Of a stretch of 64,000 nucleotides of DNA, positions 23,901-35,900 are shown piece by piece. Numbering within the stretch: position 1 is the stretch's first letter; each line of letters starts with the position of its first letter. This stretch comes from Kryptolebias marmoratus (Eukaryota > Chordata > Actinopteri > Cyprinodontiformes > Rivulidae). The stretch spans positions 20,496,384 to 20,560,383 of the forward strand of contig NC_051437.1 in assembly GCF_001649575.2 (NCBI RefSeq), in the 5' to 3' direction. The translations under genes and the position numbers were made by a program. The notes under the pieces are model-generated. The model did no database searches. It was not told the DNA's origin and saw nothing but the letters and a program-made list of their open reading frames with translations.

Positions 23901-26900
23901 TCATCTATTTACCTTCTACAAGTAGAAATATGTATACAGTATCAAAAAGGTTTTTACATAACAGTCGTGCTCTCTTACTGCCACTCGCTGCTTTAAAACA
24001 CCGATGCCGTAAGCTGCAGTCACGCTTCATCTACGATTTGCTCACAGCCCCGTGAGCACCTTCTTTGAAATGATCAGAAATCCCTTTTCTTCCAGGGAGT
24101 CTATGAATAGAGGAAGAGGCCGTATTATTAGCTGTCTACCAGACGGCTGATGGATGGTGTTCATCGGGACGTGTGGGTGGCGCTTTGTGCTTGGCTGCGA
24201 GTTATTACACAGGAGGTTATGTAACCCTCGGCTGCGCCCCTGTTTGATATGCCGGTGTTAAAGAGCCCGAGTCTTGTGACGCGTTCAAACACAGGATCGC
24301 CAGTGTCAGTCTGTGGACACAAATGTCTCAGTTGTACTAGAAAAAAACAAAAGAAACTAATAATGTTGGTCCTCTGAGGCGCATACAAACACCAACAGTG
24401 CTTCGTGTACCAAAACATTTCCAGGAAGCAGCGTTTGCCTACACTTGTTGTCCTCCAAACACTAAGAATGGTGGCAAATTGAACGAATGAGATACTGAAC
24501 ATGTAAACATGTTAACTACCAAATCCGTCAGTGCTTTTCATCCATTCTGAAAGTCCCCAGTCACAGATTGTTGGTGGGAATCTGATTAGTTCTAGTTTTA
24601 ATGGTGTAGTGGTGTAATCTTGTACAGAGGATCCAAAAATAAAGGCTGGCATTGAGAAAAAAAAACAAAATATTCTTCTCTGAGCAGCAGATTGCAGATA
24701 AAACCAGTTTGTGTGAAACAATCTGATTGGATCCAACTTGTTGATCTCACATCCACCTCCTCAGTCAGTTTTACAGCCACACTAATTTTAACATTGAAAC
24801 AAAAAGACGTTGCCAATATCTGTTTGCTCTTGACGTTACATTGTAGTATTAGGAATTTATCAGAAACTGTTAATTATTCCCAGAGTAATATTAAGATGTG
24901 CTCTTCCCAGAACTAAGACGTGACAAGCCAAACTGTTTCTGCACTTATTTTTCGAACTGATTCGTCATTAATGGAAGAGGTTTAATGACTTACTTGGCAA
25001 GCTTCATCTCGATCTGCTGGCGGATCTCCTGCCGCTCCTGATCGCTCCGTGCCGGGAAGATATTCCTGTCCTCCAGCTCCTGCTTGCTCGGCCTGTTTCG
25101 TAATTTGACAGCCAGCAGCTCCTTCCGTAGCCTGCGAGGAAGCGTGCCTGCAACAACAGGCGTCAAAGCACACACAAACACCAACTCATTGTCAACTCAT
25201 TTAGAGCTTTGAAGAGCTTGTTCCTATCCTAACAATCTCCAGAGACATAGGTCTACAAACCAGTTACACATTTCTGAGCATGATAACAATGATTATTTCA
25301 TTGTTGGAATAATCACTGTCTAATTTCACAACTGATATTTACAGTACAGAGGGAAAAAAATGCAAATATACAAAAGATTTCTGTTTGCACTGTAAACCAT
25401 TCCTTGGAGTTCTGCGACTGACCAGATATGACAGAATCGTTCCAGCTGTCCAGGTCGAAGGGGAGGCCTGAGGTCTTGGAGAAGCACTGGTCCAGCCGTA
25501 CGTTCTCCTTGTTCTCCTCCGCCTCCTTCTTGGGCCAGTCGGACCCTCCTCCTCCTCCTCCCATGCAGCCGCTGCCCAGACGAGAGGTGTACTGGTTCTC
25601 AGAGCTGCAGGACCGAGACAGACGCCCATCAGAGCACCAGAGCCGTGGCGGTGAGCCCTGCTCACACCCGTCGTGAACACTGAGGGGACACGGGCAAGAT
25701 GTGGAACAAATGGTTACAATTTTAAGGCCTTAAATTAAAAAAACTTGAAGTAGTTTACTTTCAGCAAATGTACATATGTACATGAGGACAGTTAAGGCAG
25801 CATGTAACGTAAACCAAAGTTTGAAGACTCGCCTCTCCTGTCTATTCTTGGAAGCAAAGGCTCTCTGCAGTTCCTCCATGATGCAGCTGGGGGGCATCGG
25901 AGGGTGGATCATATTGCCCAAATGTGGGGACCCTGAGGAGTTTGCCAGGGGCCCTCGTAGAGGCAGAGTCATTGAAGCCAGACTTTCTGTGGCTCTGGTC
26001 AGGGGCTCCTTGGGGAGATAGGAGTTGGGCAGGTGAGCTGGAAGTGACATGGGTCCTGAGTCTGATGAGACAGGATGAGCAGAAACAATAGAAAAGGTTA
26101 TTAATAATCAGTTGATGTTGTATTATTAACAAATTTAAAGATGTTCAACTCCTAACATTTCAGTGGAGGCATACTGTACATTTGATTTCAGTATATTTAT
26201 TTATTACATAAAGTTCTCAGCACATAGCTTTCAACTGAAAGATATGATAGTTTTCCCTCACATTTCACATCTTAAATTCAAACCAAAGCTCGAACATTTT
26301 GATGAATAATCACTTGTAGGTAGGTACATTTGTTTATATAGCACTTTTCAGCACAAGGCGACTCAAAGTGCTTGTAATGAGACACTCTGGTCCATTCATT
26401 CATCCATCTTCTACCACTTATCTGTGGTCGGGTTGTGGAGACAACAGGTCCAGGAGGGAAACCAAGACATCCCTCTCCCCAGTGACACTCTCCAGCTCCT
26501 CCAAGGTGTTCCCAGGCCAGAGAGGATACATGATCCCTCCAGCAAATTCTGGGTCTGCCCCGAGCTCTCTTCCCATTAGGACATGCCTGAAAAACCTCCA
26601 AATGGAAGCATCCAGGAGGCATCCTATTCAGATGCCTGAAGCATCTTAACTGACTCCTTTCGATGTGAAGGAGCAGCAGCTCTACTCTGAGCTCCCCCCG
26701 GATGACAGAGCTCCTCACCTTATCTCTAAAGCTGAGGCTGGCCACCCTACAAAGGAAGCTCATTTTAGCCACTTGTATTCAGGATCTCATTCTTTCTGTC
26801 ATGATCCGAACCGCATGACAATAGGTGAGGGTTGGAACTTAGATGGACCAGTAAATCGAGAGTTTTGCCTTTTGACTCAACTCTTTCTTCACCACGAGCG

Positions 26901-29900
26901 ACTGAAGCAACGCCCTCATTACGGAAAACTAAAACTTTATTAGCATTAGTACTATTACTATTATTAGTATTATTAAAAAGGAGTATTGTTAATACTAGAA
27001 TAAAATGACTGCTCACCATCTCCAGTACTCAGCTGGGGTAAAAGTTTAGGAGGTACTTGAGGCGGAGACGTTCCAGGAGGAGTCTCCTCTTCCGATCTTT
27101 CCTCCCCTGGTTCTCCTGAGTCCTGCAGCCCCTCAGGTAGGTCCCCAGCTGGGCGCGCCTCCTCCTCTCCCCTGTCCTCCGGTAGGGGCACATTCTCCTC
27201 CACCAGTTCACAGTCTTGGAGAGGAGTGGCTACTGAAAGACAATTGAAAATAAATAAAAGAAATGCCTATGTAATGTAATGTGTTGAACAGCTTGACAAA
27301 AAGTTTGTATGATCTGGGCCAATATGCATCAGCCACTTACTTTATGTTAAAACAGAGATGAAAAAAATGCATCTTCAACAAAGATTATATCCAAAAACAG
27401 TGATGTAATTTGCTAAGACAATTTTACAGTTAAAACCAAAACATCTAATTCTTTAGATGCACTAACATGCAGACTGTGTCATTCAGCTGTCTTTGCTGCC
27501 CTCTAGTGGTGAATACCAAGAAAAATAATTCACACAGCAGCTCTTGATTGAATGACAAAGTTTTCAGTTTCAAACTTCATTTCTGACACACGCAGAGAGT
27601 AATATTTAATTGAGACCACAACACTTTAGTCAGTTTTTGGTAAAAGGAAACAAAATAAAAGGTGCAGTAGTTTGAGCCATCTTAAACAATCCAGTTTCTC
27701 TGAAGTTAATGTGAAGACACCCCGCCCTTTACAAATCTATTTCATTTAAGTGACGGCTCCTACCTGACGAGGGATGCTCCTCCTCAGGACCGAGGTATTC
27801 CACACTGCTGACTGTGAGGTTTTGATTCAAAGAGCCCCCAAATCCACCAAGCAAGACCGCACCGTCTGAGCAGCAGCCTTGGCTGGGAGAGTTGGGGTCG
27901 TGGCACATAAGACCGCTGGATAATGCTACATCTATAAATGGAAGAAGAAGCCATTTACTGTTAGATTAAATGAGAGTAAATGACTGTAATCATGTAAGGA
28001 ATTATGTGTTTTATTTGGCCTATCAATGTGCAGACTTTTTTGACTTCATAAAATGACTTTTTATTTACAGCAAACTGTAGGGTTACTCCAAAAATGACAA
28101 CTACTGATGCAGGAATTACCCACAGATGGCACAAAAATGTAAAAACTACACTTTTGTATCACTCTCCTCACAAGAAGAAAAAACTTCTAAGCAAAAGTGG
28201 GATCAGATCATCCACTTTTATAAGCTACATGACAAACTGTCTTGCTTTTAAAAGGCAAAAACAAGCACAAAGTTAAAACAAAAAATGCAAAAACATGAAC
28301 TATAAATGTGTAAGTTCCTGTGATTCTGCTTTTTTAGTGTTTCATTTTTTCTGATTGGTTTAAATAACAGTGTCCTGGGTGTTTATGTAACTTCAGCGAA
28401 ATCTAAATCCAATCATTATTATAAACTGACAGAGAATTAATCAGCACAAATAGCTGCGTCCTGACTTGCCCACACCCTCTCATTATGGTTTTCTAATTGA
28501 ATTCATTAGAAGCACTGGGGACTAACGCGATCGCACAAGTGTAAAAGATGAAGATCAGCAGCCGCCCTCAGGTCTGAAGCTGTCCACCGTACCTGTGGAA
28601 CTCTGCTTCAGCTTTTCGTTTTTCTTTTTTCTCCACTTCCACGGTTTGAAGATTCGCCCCAAGGTGGCCAGCTTGCTGTTCCGTCTGATGGGTGGAGTGT
28701 GAACGCCCGACACCAAGCAGCCCGTTCTGAGCACCCTCTGCTGGTCCACGAGCTCGACTGCAGGGGAGGTTTCACAGGGGAGGAGGACAACGTGGGAGAA
28801 GGGTGGAGGGTTTGTAGGGGGACGCAGGAAAAAGAGAAATGTGGAGGTTGGGAGGATAAGGGGAAACGAAATCAGTCAAAAGAAGGAAAAGGGTGAGAGA
28901 AGGGGGGAGAAACAGGAGCCTAATTAGCATGATAACCTTACTGAATAAACCATGATAGAGTCCAAGTGCTGTGAACAGATTGAATTAGAAAGACTAATAT
29001 GATCATGTCACACTCCCCTATGGATGTTATTTTCCCTGCCTCCGAGGTTTACGTCATGAATCAGAATAACTGCCTCTCAGCATCCAGTTTTTGAGGAATA
29101 AGATGCATTTGAACAACAGGTGCATCAGCTATGATGCTGCACCAAAAGCTGTCCGCCTCTTCCTTTCCTCTGCCCAGCCCCCCCACTACACTTCCATAGG
29201 TTTTTCATTCTGATTCACATCACAGACATTGTTTTCAGAAGTCCATCAGATTCATTTTCCATAATCAAATCTGCCTTTTTTTTTGTTTGCTTATTTCAGC
29301 CTACAAATCCACAAATGCTTAGCTGTTATTCTGAGGCTATGCATACTCTCCTGTTTGTGTCTTGTGTTTTTTTTTTTAATTATTTATTTATTTATTTATT
29401 TATTTTATTCTTTCACAAAATGCTGGTTGAGCTTCCTGGATAAATTACAAATGTGATACAAGCAGCTTAAAAGCAGGAAGCAGGAGGCGAAAGGTAAAAC
29501 AGAACTGAAACGAGCTCACGTCGCAGCTGAATCAGTTAACAGGTGAAAAATGATGCAACTTAAAAACAATGCATTTTCATTTGATATAAAAATCATGTTG
29601 AGGAAAATTCAGCACTGTGGATTTGTTTGTTTTGTGATGAATGAGCAGTCCCCATCACTGCTTTCCCTCTTTTTTTTTCTGTCCGGAGGAAACATGCATT
29701 TGAATGACTGATGGTTATGACTCATATTAGACAAAGTGTGGGCCTATAAATCCGTGTGCGCACATTGCTGCCAGGCTGCCAGCGTCTAAGAAAGCGGCGA
29801 GAATGGAAATTCACATTAAACACTTTGGATTTAAGAGCTGCATACATCAGTGTGACACAAAAAAAAAAAAAACAAGAAGAGGAAGCAAGATCTGACTTCA

Positions 29901-32900
29901 CAGATCTGGTATCTTTGTCAAAAACAATCAGCCGAAGAGGAAAGGCAAGGATTTGTGTTGAAGGAGGATGAAAGGGCGGGCTTGCACAGTGGTTCAGGCT
30001 GTAATGGGGGTACAGTGATGGGGGAGGCTTTTTTTAAGCTCTTGCCTCTTCCTTGAAGCACATAGGGTGCTTCAAGTGCATGAAGGAACCGATGGGGGGA
30101 GGAGTTTAGTAGAAAAGAGGGGAATTAACAGGAGGAGGGTGGGACAAGAGAAAGAATGAAAGAGATATCTGAGTGGTGGCAGGGCAGAAGAGAGAAAAGG
30201 AAGAGCAACGAAAGGAGGTAATTTAAAGTTGTTTTGTTTTTTTAAATTTATTTCACCACTACTCTGAAGTCCTTTTCCAGTAGACAAAACAAGCCTCCCA
30301 TTATCTGCGATTCTNGGGGGGATGTTGATCCTAAAAATACAGGAAGTGGATCAGTTGGCCATGTCTCGCAGCATCATCATGGTTGCTGGCATCACCGTGG
30401 CGGCACAAACAGAATCCAGGTCAAGCTTGAAGGAAACGCAGCCAGTCGGGCAGAGGAAAAGGAAAAAAAAAAAAAGCTTAAAGGAAAGAGGGAGGGGGGC
30501 AGGGTGGGAGAGGAAGCGGCGTTGTGTCTGCGTAAGAAGGAGATAGTGTGTGTGGAGAGAGAAGGAGAGGGGGAGAAGAGGTGGGGTCAGGCCCACTGCT
30601 GTTACCATGGCAACCTCATCCAGATGCTGCCACAGCAGTTGGAGCCAGAGTGTGCGGGAGGGGGGAGTCAAGCTTAGAGGAGAAAGGAGAGGTGAGGAGG
30701 GGAACGGAGCCCCCCGACACAATCCATTGCCACTTCCGACTGAATCCAGAGGCAGCAGCACCAAAGTGCATTGTGGGTATAGCTGATGAAGCCACACAAA
30801 GGTCTGTCTGTATTTCTTTTTTTTTCTGAAAGGGGGATGGAAAGAGACAGGAGGAGGAGGAGAGAAGGGAGATTCCAGGGAGAAGAGGGGAGACGAAGAG
30901 ATGGGGAGGAGGGGGGGCTGTTGCTATACGGAAGAGCTTGCAGGAGAATCGGGCCTCGTCCAATCACAGAGCAGCTATTTATAATGCATATCAAGTAACT
31001 TGATATTTCATAGAAGGGGCGGTTATTCAAAGAAAAAGACACACAGTCAGGACAAAACACTGGAGTTAGGTGTAAAATTATGCATGCATGATAAATATGA
31101 TCTCATGTGGGATGAGAATGCATTAAAATGTGTGTCAGACAGGCATGTGCCATGTGGTGAAGATGTGCGGCACTAATTAATAAGCTAATGCAAATAGGAT
31201 TTATTAAGTCCACGTGTCATCCTCATGCATGGACTAACAGACATTTTACTGTTGTCCTCTGTCCAACATAATGTTATTACAATCACTGGGTCACAGGTTT
31301 ACGCACAAGATAAAATTTATAATATTAAATAAAACAACACAATATTATTAGTGACTGACTTCAGGAATGTAGGAATTGAACCTTTGGTTGTTAAACTCTT
31401 TGCAACAATTAGACACAAAAAGGGGTTTAAAAAGTGGAATAAATAAGACATATGATAATCTAAACTGGCAATAAATCTAAAACTGAAGCACGATGGTGTC
31501 CTTGCAGGAACCACGCCCTCCAAACCAGCATGTCAGCACATTCAGGACTGTTGGATCTCTCTCCACATGTGCACACCGAGCACATCTACTCTCCTAAGCG
31601 CACAAGGCGGAGGGAAGCCAACAAATACTCCTCATCTGTTAAAATGAAAGAGGTTAAAACAAACAAAAAACTGAAGAACGGTTTGTCAGCGATGGAATGC
31701 CAAAAAGAGTAGCTGTTCTGTGGCGACACAAGCCTAAAGACAGAACCCGTGTTTGAGCAGTGAGTATAAATCTGTTCTGGCCTCTTCAGATTTGACACTA
31801 AAAGGGAATCACTCTGAGTAGTGTGATAACATCTGTGGCACAGATTCAGCTCTGAGGTTGTTTGAGGCAAAGTCTCGCTTTGTCAGATCACCTGACACAC
31901 TCATCTGATGAGTGTGTGTGTGAGGCTTTCTGGGTGACATTACAAAGCAAACCTAAAAAAACACTACTATGTAATTATACAAACACAGACTGAATTTATT
32001 TACTATAATACCCATTTTACCCCTTTATTTTTTAAACAAATATTATATTTCATAAATATAACATAAACATCATGTAGATCTCTGGAACAAAACAGCTAAA
32101 AAGACACTGCAGCAAGTCAGAAAATACTTTGCAACATGGAAATGTTATATCAGCTGAAATTATTTGATTAAATTAATTATTTTATTAAACATTTTCAGTT
32201 TTTGGGGTTTTAATGCCTGTCTGCCTTGCTGTTGGATCATCATTTTGTTATATTTTTTTCAAGATTATTTACTTATTTATTTATTTTTCTCATTAATTTG
32301 CAAGCATTCTTGCAGATGAGGGTAGATGAGGCTGTGTGGAGCCAGCGGGTATAGTTTAAAGATTTAATTTAATTTAATTGTTTTATTTTATTTACCAGGC
32401 AGATAATGATTCTTCTTCTACAAAGTCCTTTTTCAAGATTGCAGTGTAAATAAAAATAAAAAAATTTCAAAAAAAATATATTTGTAATACAATATATAGT
32501 TTAAAAATATATATTATACAAAATCTTATCTCGCCCAAAGCATTTCACTTATTTTGACACAGATTGCAATTTTCTGAGCCCAAATCTTTGAAACAAGCTG
32601 CTCCACTTAGCTGATTATTCAGGCTGTGTGACATTAAACAAGGATTTACTGATGGAGTAAACAAAAGTACAAAGAGCGCTGCAGGTGAATTAACCATCAG
32701 CCAGCCGGTGTCACAGATGGCAGAAAGGACATTGTTGAGATTCTGTTGGGTGTCGAATGAACACCCTCTCTACGTGAATCAAGTAGACCGGAGGCATGGA
32801 GTCCACACCCACAGACGCCTACAGTGCACTGAATGGTCAGAGTATCCGCACCATTTAAGTGGTGTATCAGCCAGAAAATGGAACAGATGTTCCCCTCAAC

Positions 32901-35900
32901 TCAAGTGGCCATAGTGGTGTTAACACTCACCACAGGCATGTGATTTCTTTAAAGGGTAGTTAGGTTGATTTTTTTTTGTTGTTGTTGTCAAGCAACAAAG
33001 GAAACTGAGGAATAAAATTGATATACTGAGAAATGTGCATTGTATGAAACACAAAATCACTTTTTCATTGTGGCATTGTTACCTCATTAATAATTTTTGA
33101 CTCATCTGGCAGATTTAAGTTTGTTTTTTCAAATGCTTCCTCTTGACAGCAAATGGTTTCTCCCTCTTATCAAATATGAGCAGTTTACATTTTCTCAGTG
33201 GTTGCCCGTATATTCTGGCTGTGGGAAAAGAAAAACGTCTACAGGGATTTATCCAAATATTTGCCAAGAGTTGCATAAAATTAGCTACAAATATTACAGC
33301 CTGTAGTGTACTTTGGGTTTTATGCTTGGTTGGCAAATGTTACATAATTGGCTAAACTGTGAATGCAAATTTGAAATAGAGCAATGATTGGTCAAACAAG
33401 TGTGTCAATTTTTGACTTTTTATTTTTTAGATAATCAGCATCAACCACACAGGCATTGTGACAAATGACTTTGTTTTTACGTCAACACATCGCTCACATT
33501 GAGGTGTCTTTAATGGAACAGATGAAATTTTTGATACAACACAGGAAAATGACCTGAATATTAAGCTATAAGAACTGTGTTGTGTATTTTCAGTGAAAGT
33601 TATAAGACCTTCGTTCTAATCTTTCAGTAACTTATATATATTGTATTGGTTAGATTCTAGTCGACTATGGTCATTTGTTAGTCTGTTAGACTAACATACA
33701 TTTTTATCAATCTAACTCCATTTTATGTTAAAGATCTTATTGTTCCATATTTTCCCAACAGAGCCTTTTGCTCTCAGACTGCAGGTTTACTTGGGGTTCC
33801 TAGAGTTTCTAAAAGTAGAACGAGAGGCAGCGCTTTCCTCTCTTTCCTGTCCTCTCAAACCCCAACCATCCGAGGAAGATGGCCGCACATCCTGAGCCTG
33901 TTTCTGCTGGAGGTTTCCTGCTGTTAAAAAGGAGTCGCTCTTTTCCACTGACACCAGTTTGCTGCTCAGGTTGGATTACGACAAAATCAAGATACTGCAA
34001 ACTGCTGGTTTCCTTATGTAACTTTTACTAATTGGCATTTCATAATGTACTGTATGTGATTGTATTGTATTATAACAGGAATTAATAAATAATTAAACAA
34101 GAATTATTTAATAACTTTTTTTATTTTGTATTGTGCCTCAAAATGATTTTTGCTGTGAATTGCTGCTATATAAATAAAACCAAATTGAATTAAACTGTTA
34201 TATTTGTGGGTCAAAACCAACCAAACACATTGGCTTTATGAATTAGCCGTCAGATGCCCTGTTTATCAAAGTTCAACATCGGTAGAGGTTATTTAAAAAC
34301 CCTAATCAGTCAACTTCTGCAGTGAAGGCAATTAAAATTCGAACTTTTCCATACAATGTTAGAATTATTATTACATTTGTTTGTTTGCATCCTGCAAAGT
34401 CCTGACACCGTGCTGTGTGCATGCTTCACTTATCGCATCACAACTAAAAATATTGTCATTCCTATCCTCGAGTCCTATCAGGCCTAAAGAGCCCCACTTT
34501 CTCACCCGAATCTCCCGTTTCCTTCTAAGACACTGACAACGTGTCCTTGAATAGAGCAGAGCAGCGATACGCCAGCTAACCGCCTCTCTTTACCCCCCTG
34601 GCTTTACAACTGCGCTGCCATCTGTCCTTAGCGTGGCTGCCTCAGGGGCCCGGCCACAGTCAGGACACACAGCTACCAACTCACAAGGAAAGAGCGAGGA
34701 GCAGAAGGGCCGGAGCAATGCACAACGACAAGAAAGATAATGAATGGAGCAGAAATTAAGATTAGAGGGGGTCAGGTATATTATCGAGAATAGGAAAAAA
34801 AAATACAAAATGTCTGTTTGGTGTCTAAAGAGAAAAAAAGTTACTTTTCACAGACACAATAACCCATCTGATATATCACTGCAGTTCTTTTTACTCTAAA
34901 TATGAAATGTGTACGCTAATGATTAGGATGTAGCGTATTTATTCACTCATATTCACCCCACTGACCCCCAGCAAAACATGAATCATAAAATCACTAATGA
35001 GAAAGACTTATCTGTTATTCAGGATATTGAAAGCATTATGTACAAGTCTCCAGCCATAAATTAATTAGGCAGATGAAAATAATCACTACTGGGGACAAAG
35101 AGGTCACGTCCTTGTTTTTTTTTTTCTCCCCTCACTTCTGTCCATATTCATTTTTCATAGAATGACAGACTTCATTAGAAAGGCAAAGAAAAGGGGTACC
35201 TCACATAAAAAGGTTAACCCTAACTTTAATACTAGATGAGGCAAATGTATTCTGCTTTATATGCATTGGTACATTTTCCAACTTTAGGTCATTTTGCTTC
35301 CATGTCTTATGATACAGATAAAAAAGTGTAAATTGCAAATTTTGTACAGCTTTTGTGCTTCTAAGTCTCATCTGTTAAACATTCACTGCATGAGCAATTT
35401 GCTGAATCATTTTTTTAAAATAATGCAATAGAAATGTATTGATAAAAAAATAACTAAATGTAAGAAACAAGGTAAGTTCAGTTTTTCTGTGAAAGAAAAA
35501 AACAAACAAAACAAACCATTTTGAGCTATAATCTCTAATGATTTAACCACATTAACCCTAATAAAGAAGATATTGTTTGAACAAAGTGAAGTGATGTTAA
35601 TTTGGATAAGTGGGGATGATTCACTCCTGCAGGTTTGTGGTTTAAACCAACATGTTTGAGAGAAAAACTAATTTTCAGGAGAACATGGTATCATAGTTGC
35701 ATGAGTCGGCAAAGGTCAAGAACTCCAAATCATCAGAGTGATTAACATCCACCGTGTGAAGGAGCAGCGTGTGGGCTACTGGCAACAAGAGAGTAAAATG
35801 ATGTCAGCCAGGCCAGCAGCCAATAGGAAACGCCCGAGGCTCTTGTTTATTACCGTATGCTGGTGTTCAGGATGAGCTTCAGTGGGTGGCTTTGCTTGCA

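Larger units (their letters stand above)
20383..25147 (-). other. phactr3: phactr3 RPEL-repeat exons
   Basis: Four exons carry the three C-terminal G-actin-binding RPEL motifs: RPEL1 in 25147-24994 ([14 protein letters not shown]), RPEL2 in 20899-20844 and 20670-20609 ([16 protein letters not shown]), RPEL3 in 20523-20383 ([17 protein letters not shown]). The last exon of the group also carries [10 protein letters not shown], part of the PP1-binding C-terminal region. RPEL1 is separated from RPEL2 by a 4.1-kb intron that contains a CpG island. Confidence 0.85.

Noticed and set aside
30351..30797. 148-residue minus-strand open frame and overlapping frames
   Set aside because: Leu/Pro/Ser-rich composition comes from the purine-rich tract; no homology recognised.
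33677..33695. Short palindrome GTTAGTCTGTTAGACTAAC
   Set aside because: Eight-bp arms are expected by chance in a 64-kb AT-rich window.
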